64,000 bases of DNA, taken from contig JACKKJ010000001.1 of assembly GCA_024236495.1 (NCBI GenBank), positions 744,001-808,000 on the forward strand. The letters run 5' to 3'. Every line of letters begins with the position of its first letter. Position 1 is the first letter of the stretch. Source of the DNA: Paracoccaceae bacterium. GTDB lineage: Bacteria; Pseudomonadota; Alphaproteobacteria; Rhodobacterales; Rhodobacteraceae. Below, piece after piece: positions 52,121-60,705 of this stretch. The notes under the pieces were generated by a model. That model saw only the letters and a program-made list of their open reading frames with translations, did no database searches and was not told where the DNA came from. A program made the translations under genes and the position numbers.

Positions 52121-54052
52121 TCAGCGCCCCTTCAGCATCGCGGTGAAGTTCAGCGAACTGTCCGATAGGCCCAGCCGCATCCGGTAGACAGGCAGGCTTT
52201 CGGCGACCCGCATCACATAGTTCTGCGTCTCCCGGAAGGGGATCGCCTCGATCCAGTCGATGACATCGACGCTGTCCGACCGCGGATCGCCCAGCGCCTC
52301 GATCCACTGGCGCGGCCGTCCCGGGCCGGCGTTGTATCCGGCGGCGACCAAGACCGGCGAGGGTCCGAATTCCTTGACGAGCCCCGCCAGATACGCACTG
52401 CCGATCTGTGCGTTGTACTGCCAGTCCGAAGAGAGCTTCGCGAGGTCGTAGCCCACCCCGATCTCGCCCGCGACCTTCTTGGCCGTCGCCGGCATCACCT
52501 GCATCAGCCCGCGCGCGCCGACATGCGATACAGCGCGCGGGTTGAACTCGCTTTCGCGCCGGGCGATCGACAGGGCAAGTTCGGGCGCAACCGGCAGTTT
52601 CAGCTTCTCGATCCCGTTGGTCGGAAAGTAGGCTGTGGGCAGGATGACCCCGCGTTCTGCCGCCGCCTTTGCCAGCAAGAGCGCGGTGTTGGCGTCGCCC
52701 CATTCCAGCGCAAGCCCGGCAAGCCGCGCGATATCCTCGCCCGAAAGGCCCTCGCCCAGATGCAGAAGGAAGCGCAGCGCCAGTTCGCGGTCGCCCGCCG
52801 CCTGAAGGAGTTGCGCGGCCCGGAACACGCCCGAGGACGTAAACCCCGCACCGTGCCAGTCCGGATAGCGTTCCCCCCCGGCCATCGACGGCGGCATCGG
52901 CAAGCCGACCTTTTCAGCCGACAGAAGCCCGTAGAATGCGGTCTGATAGCGCGCGCCCTCGGCATAGGCGGCCTGCGCCTTGGCCCTGTCGCCCAGAACC
53001 TCCCAGGCGCGGCCTTCCCAGTAGTTCGCCCGCGACAGGCTGATCGGCCCGTTCACCGCCGCCTCGAACCGGGCGAAATGGTCCAGCGCGGTCTTCGCGT
53101 CGCCAAGCTTGCGCAGCGCGATGTATCCCGCCAGCCATTCCAGGTCGGCATAGTCACTGCCACCCTTCAGGTGATGCCCGGCGGCCATCTTGTAGGCGCG
53201 GCGCGGATCGCCCTCGCGCATTTCCTTGCGCGCCAGGCGTCGGCGCCAGTCGGCCCATTGTTCGGGATCGCCGAGTTCAGCGGCGCTGCCCGACCGTTCC
53301 AGAAGCAGCTCGTCCGCGCTGTCGTAAAGGTCGCGGCGTATGCGCCAGCGGAACCGGTCATAGGCCAGGCCACCGGAATTCACCGCCTTTTCGGGAAGTG
53401 CCGCGATCAGCCCGTCGACGCCGTTTTCGTCGTCCTGAAGGGCAATGCGCGCCGCCGCGACCGACCGGGTATAGGCGCTGGCCAAGGGCAGCATCCGGCG
53501 CACGTCGGCGGTCAGCCCGGCGCGCAGCATCGCGGCGACCCGGCCGTCGTGGTGATCGGCCAGAAGCGTGCCGTAGCGGTCCAGAAAGGCCGCGTGCTCC
53601 TCTGCCGTCAGCGAAAGGCCGCGCCAGGCACGCACGGCTTCCTTCGCGGCGGCCTCGCTGCGGCCCTGCGCGGCCAGCGCCGCCGCATAGGCAAGGCTTC
53701 CCTCTCCTGTCTGCGGCGGCAGGGCGGCAAAAAAGGCGACGACCGCCGCCGCCTCGGCCGCCTTCGCCTTCGCCTCGCCCTTCCGGCGCAGAAGCGGCAG
53801 GCCCGGCCAGTCGGGGTGGGTATCCAGGAACGCCCTGTATTCGGCGAACGTCCCCGCGCCGTCGCGCAGGCGCTGCCATTCGATCACCGACTGGGCAAGA
53901 GGCCCCGACCGCGCCGCCTGCCCCAGCGCCGCTGGCCAGTCGCCGTCTGCCGCCGCGCGCAGCGCAACGGCGAAGGCGCCCGGGTCGTCGGCCCGGGCCG
54001 AAAGCGTGGCGATCGCCGACAGGGCGGCGGCAAGGACAAGGCTGCGGATCAT
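52121..54052 (-). CDS. slt: Soluble lytic murein transglycosylase (Slt70-like)
   Basis: A 643-residue periplasmic transglycosylase. A signal peptide (MIRSLVLAAALSAIATLSARA) is followed by a long helical superhelix (U-domain) of about 450 residues. The C-terminal SLT domain has the catalytic Glu in IARRESEFNPRAVSHVGARGLMQVMPATAKKVA and the AGYNAGPGRPRQWIEALGD motif. It cleaves glycan strands to anhydro-muropeptides during wall turnover. The ATG at 54052 begins the signal; a longer frame to 54157 has none. It is divergent from dapA, 144 bases apart. Confidence 0.93.
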   Translation of the reverse strand: MIRSLVLAAALSAIATLSARADDPGAFAVALRAAADGDWPAALGQAARSGPLAQSVIEWQRLRDGAGTFAEYRAFLDTHPDWPGLPLLRRKGEAKAKAAEAAAVVAFFAALPPQTGEGSLAYAAALAAQGRSEAAAKEAVRAWRGLSLTAEEHAAFLDRYGTLLADHHDGRVAAMLRAGLTADVRRMLPLASAYTRSVAAARIALQDDENGVDGLIAALPEKAVNSGGLAYDRFRWRIRRDLYDSADELLLERSGSAAELGDPEQWADWRRRLARKEMREGDPRRAYKMAAGHHLKGGSDYADLEWLAGYIALRKLGDAKTALDHFARFEAAVNGPISLSRANYWEGRAWEVLGDRAKAQAAYAEGARYQTAFYGLLSAEKVGLPMPPSMAGGERYPDWHGAGFTSSGVFRAAQLLQAAGDRELALRFLLHLGEGLSGEDIARLAGLALEWGDANTALLLAKAAAERGVILPTAYFPTNGIEKLKLPVAPELALSIARRESEFNPRAVSHVGARGLMQVMPATAKKVAGEIGVGYDLAKLSSDWQYNAQIGSAYLAGLVKEFGPSPVLVAAGYNAGPGRPRQWIEALGDPRSDSVDVIDWIEAIPFRETQNYVMRVAESLPVYRMRLGLSDSSLNFTAMLKGR

Positions 54053-54196
54053 GTTTTCTTGGACTGCTTCGGTTTTTCCCAATCCTAGCTGACCGCGAGG
54101 GGGCCGCAACACACAAACTTGGCAATCCCCGCGACTGCGGCTAGGTTCCGCGCGCATTCAACCGGGCGAGTCAGCCCATATCCAAAGGAGCGTGTC

Positions 54197-55072
54197 ATGT
54201 TCAAAGGGTCCTTCCCAGCCCTCGTCACGCCGTTCAAGGACGGCGCGCTGGATCTGGACACGCTCAAGAAACTCGTGAACTGGCATGTGGCCGAAGGCAG
54301 CCACGGCCTCGTGCCCGTCGGCACGACCGGCGAAAGCCCCACCCTGTCTCACGAAGAGCATGTCCGCGTCATCGAAGAGGTGGTAAAGGCCGCGGCGGGC
54401 CGCATTCCGGTCATTGCCGGGGCCGGCTCCAACTCGACCGAGGAAGGGATCTTCCTGATCCGGGAGGCCGAACGCGTCGGCGCCGATGCCGCGCTTGTCG
54501 TGACGCCCTATTACAACAAGCCGACCCAGCGCGGGCTCCATGCCCATTTCAAGGCGATGCACGACGCCTCGGCGCTGCCGATCATCATCTACAACATCCC
54601 CGGCCGTTCGGTCGTCGACATGACGCCCGAGACGATGGGCGAACTGGCGAAGCTGCCGCGCATCGTCGGGGTCAAGGACGCCACCGGCAAGATCGAACGG
54701 GTCAGCCAGCAGCGCGCCGCCTGCGGGGCGGACTTCGTCCAGCTTTCGGGCGAGGACGCGACCGCGCTTGGCTTCAACGCTCATGGCGGAGTTGGCTGCA
54801 TCTCGGTCACCGCGAACGTGGCGCCCCGGCTTTGCGCCGAGTTCCAGGAAGCGACGCTGCGTGGCGACTACGCCAAGGCGCTGGAATACCAGGACCGGCT
54901 GATGCCGCTGCACGAGGCGATCTTTGTCGAGCCGGGCCTGTGCGGCGCCAAATACGGCCTGTCGCGCCTTGGCCTGTGCTCGGACGAAGTACGCCTGCCC
55001 CTGACCGGTCTTCTTGACACGACCAAGGCCCGGATCGACGCCGCGATGCGCCACGCCGGGTTGATCAACTGA
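54197..55072 (+). CDS. dapA: 4-hydroxy-tetrahydrodipicolinate synthase
   Basis: A 291-residue TIM-barrel aldolase condensing pyruvate with aspartate semialdehyde in lysine and diaminopimelate synthesis. VPVGTTGESPTLSHEEH and ALVVTPYYNKPTQRGL include the Tyr of the catalytic triad, and the Schiff-base Lys lies in RIVGVKDATGK. GGVGCISVTANVAP completes the family pattern. AAAGGAG seven bases before ATG 54197 sets the start. Together with the neighbouring slt it touches peptidoglycan metabolism. Confidence 0.96.
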   Translation: MFKGSFPALVTPFKDGALDLDTLKKLVNWHVAEGSHGLVPVGTTGESPTLSHEEHVRVIEEVVKAAAGRIPVIAGAGSNSTEEGIFLIREAERVGADAALVVTPYYNKPTQRGLHAHFKAMHDASALPIIIYNIPGRSVVDMTPETMGELAKLPRIVGVKDATGKIERVSQQRAACGADFVQLSGEDATALGFNAHGGVGCISVTANVAPRLCAEFQEATLRGDYAKALEYQDRLMPLHEAIFVEPGLCGAKYGLSRLGLCSDEVRLPLTGLLDTTKARIDAAMRHAGLIN

Positions 55073-55297
55073 CAAGGCGCCGGCCCCCGCGCTGAACCCG
55101 CGCCATCCTTTCCGAGCCGCCGCCTTGCGCGCCGGAAGGGATGGCGACCCGCCCATCAGAGAAGAGGCCTGCGGGCGGTTCTTGGACGCCATGTCCAACG
55201 GCCCCGGCGCGCCCGGCAGTTTCGCCGCGCGATCCCCCGAAACCGTGCTAGGCTTGGCCCCAGGGGCACCCACGCCGCCTTGGGGGAGGGACGCGCG

Positions 55298-56851
55298 ATG
55301 ACCATCTTCACCAGCCCGTTCGGCGCTGTCGCGGCCAGCGACCTGACGATCACAGAGCGTGTGTTCCAGCACCTTGGCGACCGCGACCGCGATGCGATGA
55401 TCGACGGGCCGTCCGGCAGGCGGCTGACCGCCGGGCAGCTGGCCGACGGGACGCGCGCGCTGGCCGGTGGCCTTAGCCAGCGAGGGTTCGGCCCGGGACG
55501 CGTGGTCGCGATCATGTTGCCGAACCTGCCGGAGTTCTTCATCTGCTTCCACGGCGCTGCCTGGGCCGGTGCGACGATCACCACCGTCAACCCGACCTAT
55601 ACGGCGGCCGAACTGCGCCACCAGCTGAACGATTCCGGCGCCGAGATCCTGATCACCATCCCCGCCTTCGCCGAAACCGCGATTGCCGGGGCCGAAGGGA
55701 CCCGCGTGCGCGCGATCCATACGCTGGGCGAGGCCCCCGGAACCCTGCCCCTGTCAGAGCTTTTCGGGCCACCCCTTGCCGATCAGGTGGCGGTCGATGT
55801 GATGAACGACACGCTGGTGATGCCCTATTCCTCGGGCACGACGGGCTTGCCGAAGGGCGTGATGCTGACCCATCGCAACCTTGTCGCCAACCTCGATCAG
55901 GTCCAGTCGATGCGGCCCGTCGAACCAGGGGAATGGACCGTGGGCTTCCTGCCGTTCTTCCATATCTACGGCATGACGGTGATCATGAACCTTTTCCTCT
56001 CGGCGGGCGCGGGGGTCATCACCATGCCGCGCTTCGACCTGGAACTGTTCCTGAGGCTCTTGCAGGATCACCGGACAAAGCAGGCGTTCGTCGTTCCGCC
56101 GGTGGCACTGGCGCTGGCCAAGCACCCGATGGTCGATCAATACGACCTGTCGGCGCTGCGCCATGTCTTCTCCGGCGCCGCCCCCCTTGGCGCCCCCCTG
56201 TCGCAGGCGCTTGAGGCGCGGATTGGCGCGCGCAGCGAACAGGGCTACGGCATGACCGAGATGAGCCCCGCGAGCCACGCCACCGCCTTCGACCGGGGCC
56301 GCCACGGTTCGGCCGGGCAGGTCGTGCCCTCGACCGAATGCCGGATCGTCGACCCCGAAAGCGGGCGCGATCTTGGCCCGGGCGAAGAGGGCGAACTTTG
56401 GGTGCGCGGCCCGCAGGTCATGAAGGGTTACCTGAACAACCCGGAAGCGACGGCTGCCACCCTCCTGCCGGGCGGCTGGCTCAGGACCGGGGATATCGCG
56501 GCCTTCGACGAAGACGGCTATCTCTTCATCCGCGACCGCCTGAAGGAGCTGATCAAGGTCAAGGGCTTTCAGGTCGCCCCCGCCGAGGTCGAGGCAGAGC
56601 TTCTGTCATGTCCGGGGATTGCGGATGCGGCCGTCGTCGGCGTCCCCGACGAGGAGGCCGGCGAGGTACCCGTTGCCTTCCTTGTCCGCGCGCCCGGCGC
56701 CGCGACCGGCGCGGCAGAGATCGCCGATCATCTCTCGGCGCGGCTGGCCCATTACAAGTTGCCCCGCGCCGTCCATTTCATCGATGCGATCCCGAAATCC
56801 GCCTCGGGCAAGATCCTGCGCCGGATGCTTCGCCAGGGGCTGACCGCCTAG
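55298..56851 (+). CDS. AMP-binding acyl-CoA ligase (4-coumarate-CoA ligase-like)
   Basis: A 517-residue ANL-superfamily ligase. The P-loop is VMPYSSGTTGLPKGVMLTHRN, followed by QGYGMTEMSPASHATAF, GWLRTGDIAAFDEDGYLFIRDRLKELIKVKGFQVAPAEVE and the catalytic Lys in PKSASGKILRRMLR. The arrangement and FFHIYGMTVIMN match 4-coumarate or medium-chain acyl-CoA ligases. The acid activated is unknown. GGGAGGG precedes ATG 55298. It is followed by an amidohydrolase gene on the same strand, 76 bases on. Confidence 0.88.
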   Translation: MTIFTSPFGAVAASDLTITERVFQHLGDRDRDAMIDGPSGRRLTAGQLADGTRALAGGLSQRGFGPGRVVAIMLPNLPEFFICFHGAAWAGATITTVNPTYTAAELRHQLNDSGAEILITIPAFAETAIAGAEGTRVRAIHTLGEAPGTLPLSELFGPPLADQVAVDVMNDTLVMPYSSGTTGLPKGVMLTHRNLVANLDQVQSMRPVEPGEWTVGFLPFFHIYGMTVIMNLFLSAGAGVITMPRFDLELFLRLLQDHRTKQAFVVPPVALALAKHPMVDQYDLSALRHVFSGAAPLGAPLSQALEARIGARSEQGYGMTEMSPASHATAFDRGRHGSAGQVVPSTECRIVDPESGRDLGPGEEGELWVRGPQVMKGYLNNPEATAATLLPGGWLRTGDIAAFDEDGYLFIRDRLKELIKVKGFQVAPAEVEAELLSCPGIADAAVVGVPDEEAGEVPVAFLVRAPGAATGAAEIADHLSARLAHYKLPRAVHFIDAIPKSASGKILRRMLRQGLTA

Positions 56852-56927
56852 GCCGGATATCCCTTTTGGGGGATGGCAGGGGCCGCCTGAGGGCGCTAAC
56901 CCTTGGTGGATCATGCCGGAGGCACAG

Positions 56928-58580
56928 ATGACACCGCATCTCATCCTGACGAACGCCCGCGTCCTGACCATGGACCCCGCCCATCCGCGCGCCGAGGCCG
57001 TCGCCCTTGCCGGCGAACGGATCGCCGCCATCGGGACCCGGGCCGAGATCGAGGCGCTGGCGGGGCCTGGGACCGAAGTGTTTGACTGCAACGGCGCGAC
57101 GCTGATGCCGGGCTTCGTGGAAAGCCACCTGCACCTGGTGCTGGGCGGGACCGAGCTTGCGCATCTGCAGCTGACCCATGTCCACGGCGAAACGGCGCTG
57201 GCGAAGGCGTTCCGCGACTTCGCGGCCAAGAACCCGGACCAGCCGCTTCTGATGGCGCAGGGCGGGGATTACGCGATCCTCGACCATCCGATGACGCGCC
57301 ACGACCTTGACCGGATCATCGCCGACCGGCCCATCGCGATCACCGCGCACGACCATCACACCGTCTGGGCCAACACCGCCGCGCTGACCGCCGCCGGCAT
57401 CCTTCACGGCGGCAAGACCCCGCCGGGGCACGAGATCGTCATGGGGGCGGACGGCACCGCGACAGGCGAGTTGCGGGAATTCGAGGCCTTTGCGCCGGTC
57501 GTCGCCCTTGGCGGCGAATCCAGGCTCTACCTCGGGATCGCCACGGGGGGCGAACCCTCGCCCTGGCCGACCGAGGCGGAACAGGCTGTCGACCGCGCCA
57601 AGACCGCGCGTGGCCTGGCCCATGCCGCCCGGCAGGGCATCACCTCGATGGTGAACATGGACGGCAACCGCTACACGCTCGAACTTCTGCGCGGGCTTCA
57701 GCGCGAGGGCGGGCTGACCGCCCGCGTCAAGGTGCCATTCCATTTCAAGCCGCACATGGAGCTTTCCGAGCTTGACCGGGCCGACGAGATGACGCGCGAT
57801 TTCGACGACGACTGGCTGTCGTGCCGTTTCGTCAAGATGTTCATGGACGGCGTTTCGGACAGCCGCACCGCCTATATGCTGCACGACTACCCCGGATGCC
57901 CCGGCCACCGCTCCGAACCCCTGTTCCCCGCCCCCCGCTTCAACGAGATCGCGACCGAGGTCGACCGGCGCGGGATGCAGATCGCGGTTCACGCCATCGG
58001 CGATGCCGCCGTGCGCACCACCATCGACGGCTACGAGGCGGCGCGTGTGGCCAACGGCCCGCGCGACAGCCGCCACCGGATCGAACATATCGAGATGATC
58101 GACCCCGCCGACGTCCCGCGTCTGGGCGCGCTGGGCATCACCGCCTCGATCCAGCCGGTCCATGCGCCGGGCGCGATGGATTTCGCCCTGCAGCCGACGC
58201 TCGACACCGTGGGGCGGGACCGCTGGAAGGATTTCTTCCTGTGCCGGACGCTGGCAGAGGCCGGCGCGCCCATCGCGTTTGCCTCGGACTGGCCGGTGAC
58301 CGACATTTCGGTCCTGCGCGGCATCGGCGCGGCGATGACCCGGCCCACCTACGAAGGCACCAAGGATCAGCGGATCCCGCTCGCCGACGTTCTGCGCGCC
58401 TACACGGCGGCCGGCGCCTGGGCCGCGCATTGGGAAGATCTGACAGGCACGCTGAAGCCCGGTTTGGCCGCAGATGTCGTCGTCCTGTCAGGCGACATCG
58501 AGGCGACGCCGCACGAGGAGATCGCCGCGATGTCGGTCGCGCTGACCATCTGCGGCGGGCGCGTCACCTGGCGGGGATAG
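56928..58580 (+). CDS. Amidohydrolase family protein (YtcJ/AtzF-like)
   Basis: A 550-residue metal-dependent amidohydrolase of the YtcJ type. The beta-sandwich start LILTNARVLTMDPAHPRAEAVALAGERIAAIG leads to the metal site in LMPGFVESHLHLVLGG and ITAHDHHTVWANTAAL. QIAVHAIGDAAVRTTIDGYEAA, HRIEHIEMIDPADVPRL and IAFASDWPVTDISVL then provide the usual His and Asp. GGAGG five bases before ATG 56928 fixes the start. The substrate of this group is generally unknown. It may form a unit with the acyl-CoA ligase upstream, and is convergent with the TauE gene. Confidence 0.88.
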   Translation: MTPHLILTNARVLTMDPAHPRAEAVALAGERIAAIGTRAEIEALAGPGTEVFDCNGATLMPGFVESHLHLVLGGTELAHLQLTHVHGETALAKAFRDFAAKNPDQPLLMAQGGDYAILDHPMTRHDLDRIIADRPIAITAHDHHTVWANTAALTAAGILHGGKTPPGHEIVMGADGTATGELREFEAFAPVVALGGESRLYLGIATGGEPSPWPTEAEQAVDRAKTARGLAHAARQGITSMVNMDGNRYTLELLRGLQREGGLTARVKVPFHFKPHMELSELDRADEMTRDFDDDWLSCRFVKMFMDGVSDSRTAYMLHDYPGCPGHRSEPLFPAPRFNEIATEVDRRGMQIAVHAIGDAAVRTTIDGYEAARVANGPRDSRHRIEHIEMIDPADVPRLGALGITASIQPVHAPGAMDFALQPTLDTVGRDRWKDFFLCRTLAEAGAPIAFASDWPVTDISVLRGIGAAMTRPTYEGTKDQRIPLADVLRAYTAAGAWAAHWEDLTGTLKPGLAADVVVLSGDIEATPHEEIAAMSVALTICGGRVTWRG

Positions 58581-58584
58581 CTGC

Positions 58585-59355
58585 CTAAAGCCCGCCCCAG
58601 AAGGCCCTGAGCGTCATGGCCGCCCCCATGGCGATGACAGCCGCGCGCAGGAGCCCTTGCGGCAGGCTGCGCGATGCGGTCCCGCCAAGGTAGCCGCCCA
58701 GCGACGCGCCCGCCGCGATGACGGCGGCATGGGGCCAGGACACCGCGCCGCCCAGCACATAGACCCCGGCGGCGGCAAGGCTGAGCGTGCCGATCACAGC
58801 GTTCTTCAGCGCGTTCGCCTGAAGAAAGTCGCCGTAGCCCACAAGGACCAGCGCGGCGAGGACGATCTGGCCAAGGCCCGCGCCGAAATAACCGCCGTAT
58901 ACCGACATCAGGAATAGCCCCGCCGCAGCGATCCAGCGCCGGCCGGGGCGCGGCTTGAGGAAGCGCAGCGCAAGCCGGCGCATCGACGGGGCAAGCGCGA
59001 AAAGCGCCGTCGCGGACATCAAAAGCCAGGGCACTGCCGTCTCGAACGCGCCCGCGCCCATCACCGTCAACAGCACCGCCCCCGCCGTCCCGCCCAGCGC
59101 GCCCAGCACGAGGGGCGGCCAAAGCCCCCGCCCGATCTGGCGCAGCTCGCTCCGGTAGGCGGGCAGTGCCGCGATGTTCGAGGGGATCAGCGCGATGAAA
59201 TTGGTGGCATTGGCGGCAAGCGGCGGCAGGCCCGACAGGATCAGGACCGGAAAGGTGAAGAACGAAGCGCCGCCCGCGACCGCCGACACCGCCCCCGCCA
59301 GAAGACCCATCGCGAAAAGCGCGGCGGCACCGGCGAAAGACAGGTCCGGGCTCAC
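58585..59355 (-). CDS. TauE/SafE-family membrane permease
   Basis: A 256-residue inner-membrane protein with about seven to eight hydrophobic segments. The two half-repeats FAMGLLAGAVSAVAGGASFFTFPVLILSGLPPLAANATN and FLMSVYGGYFGAGLGQIVLAALVLVGYGDFLQANALKN, each with glycine-rich re-entrant motifs, are diagnostic of TauE/SafE. Family members export sulfite, sulfoacetate or other organic anions. No sulfonate genes are adjacent. It ends four bases from the amidohydrolase stop on the other strand. Confidence 0.9.
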   Translation of the reverse strand: MSPDLSFAGAAALFAMGLLAGAVSAVAGGASFFTFPVLILSGLPPLAANATNFIALIPSNIAALPAYRSELRQIGRGLWPPLVLGALGGTAGAVLLTVMGAGAFETAVPWLLMSATALFALAPSMRRLALRFLKPRPGRRWIAAAGLFLMSVYGGYFGAGLGQIVLAALVLVGYGDFLQANALKNAVIGTLSLAAAGVYVLGGAVSWPHAAVIAAGASLGGYLGGTASRSLPQGLLRAAVIAMGAAMTLRAFWGGL

Positions 59356-59528
59356 GCGGCGCGGCCCCGCCCGGGAAATGTCGGGCCTGAGCAGATCCGA
59401 CCCGGCGCATCGGGTCGGGCCGGATCATCCAATCCGGGCTTGCCCCTGCCGACGGCCGGTTGCCAGATCGCGCCGCAATACCGGCCATCGCCGCCGGCGA
59501 TGCTGGCGAAACCAATGGAGTCCATCGC

Positions 59529-59972
59529 CTAGCCTCTCCTTTTCTTGCCCTCGATCTGGCCCAGCCGGATGTGCCGCAGCGTTTCGACCAGCATGGCGGT
59601 AAGAAGGCCCATGTTCAAAAGCCCGTTGGCAGCAGCCATGCCTGCAAGGAGCCGCCACTGCTTCGGTAGCAGGATGTCGCCGAAGCCGAGCGTGGTAAAC
59701 GCGACAAGCGAGAAATAGACAGACGCCTCTATCGTGATGAAGATGCCCATCGCCCAAAGCGCGATGGCCCAGATCCAGACCCCGGCAGTCACCATGCCCA
59801 GAACCCAGATCGCTGCCACGGCCAGCACAAGCGCAAGCTTGGGCCGATGCGGTTCCCTGATCAGCCACGGAAGATGACGAACCAGAAGAACCTCGAAGGC
59901 CCAGAACGCCAGCCCCGACACCATGACCGAAAGAAGCATCAACGCCGTGCCCAGCGCAATCTGAACGAACAT
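59529..59972 (-). CDS. Two-helix ion channel family protein (K+ channel-like)
   Basis: A 147-residue membrane protein with about four hydrophobic helices. The pore region YFSLVAFTTLGFGDILLPKQWRLL has a selectivity-filter-like TLGFGD in place of the usual TVGYGD. The final helix LLAGMAAANGLLNMGLLTAMLVETL matches the Ion_trans_2 family. AGGGG lies upstream of ATG 59972. It may be a potassium channel subunit; no RCK domain is present. It is divergent from smpB across 259 bases that hold a dispersed repeat. Confidence 0.8.
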   Translation of the reverse strand: MFVQIALGTALMLLSVMVSGLAFWAFEVLLVRHLPWLIREPHRPKLALVLAVAAIWVLGMVTAGVWIWAIALWAMGIFITIEASVYFSLVAFTTLGFGDILLPKQWRLLAGMAAANGLLNMGLLTAMLVETLRHIRLGQIEGKKRRG

Positions 59973-60090
59973 GCCACCCCTACCCGATTGCGGCCGCGAT
60001 GGCCCGATCGCCACCGCGCCCTGCTGCCCGATTTGCGGTGATGTTAGCCATGGAATGGCCCGGCGCAACCGGATGCCGCACATGCGGCGC

Positions 60091-60133
60091 TGCCATACGT
60101 TTTGCCGACACTTCGCCGACATTTCGCCGACCC
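60091..60133. repeat. Dispersed TGCCATACG / CGCCGAC-iterated element, copy 2
   Basis: Starts TGCCATACGTTTT and runs into GCCGACACTT, CGCCGACATTT and CGCCGAC, the same head and iteration as the copy at 29564-29604. It lies between the ion-channel gene (minus) and smpB (plus), 99 bases before the smpB ATG. No other feature is seen in the 259-base gap. Confidence 0.65.
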
Positions 60134-60231
60134 CGGTCCGCCCCTGGGCCGACCCTGCGCAGACCGGGGCCCGGCCCTGCCCGGCACGCCATCTGGACTT
60201 GTTCGCGCCGCTCGCCTATCTCGGGCGGATC

Positions 60232-60705
60232 ATGGCCGAGAAATCCGACCCCAACTACAAGATCATCGCAGAAAACCGCCGGGCGCGGTTCGACTACTTC
60301 ATCGAAAGCGATCTGGAGGTCGGCATCGTGCTGACCGGGTCGGAGGTCAAGTCACTGCGCACCGGCCAGTCGAACATCGCCGACAGCTACGCCTCGGTCG
60401 AGGGGGGCGAGCTTTGGCTGATCAACAGCTACATCGCAGCCTACAAGGAGGCGGGCGTCTTCGGGCACGAGGAACGTCAGCGGCGCAAGCTTCTGGTGTC
60501 GAAGCGCGAACTGGCGCGGCTCTGGCAGGCGGTCGGGCGCGAGGGGATGACGCTTGTACCGCTGGTGATGTACTTCAACCACAAGGGTCGGGTGAAGCTG
60601 AAGATCGGCGTCGCGAAGGGCAAGAAGGTCGCCGACAAGCGCCAGACCGAGGCCAAGCGCGACTGGAACCGCCAGAAGCAGCGGCTTTTGAAGCAGGGCG
60701 GCTAG
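60232..60705 (+). CDS. smpB: SsrA-binding protein
   Basis: A 157-residue RNA-binding protein that escorts tmRNA to stalled ribosomes in trans-translation. It has YKIIAENRRARFDYFIESDLEVGIVLTGSEVKSLR, NIADSYASVEGGELWLIN, and the basic C-terminal tail GKKVADKRQTEAKRDWNRQKQRLL. Length matches the family. ATG 60232 opens MAEKSDPNYK. The ssrA gene itself is not visible in this window. Its stop overlaps that of the M20 peptidase gene as CTAG (60702-60705). Confidence 0.96.
   Translation: MAEKSDPNYKIIAENRRARFDYFIESDLEVGIVLTGSEVKSLRTGQSNIADSYASVEGGELWLINSYIAAYKEAGVFGHEERQRRKLLVSKRELARLWQAVGREGMTLVPLVMYFNHKGRVKLKIGVAKGKKVADKRQTEAKRDWNRQKQRLLKQGG

Noticed and set aside
55073..55297. Possible regulatory RNA or small gene between dapA and the acyl-CoA ligase
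   Set aside because: GC-rich sequence without a clear hairpin-plus-T-run, conserved motif or coding frame.
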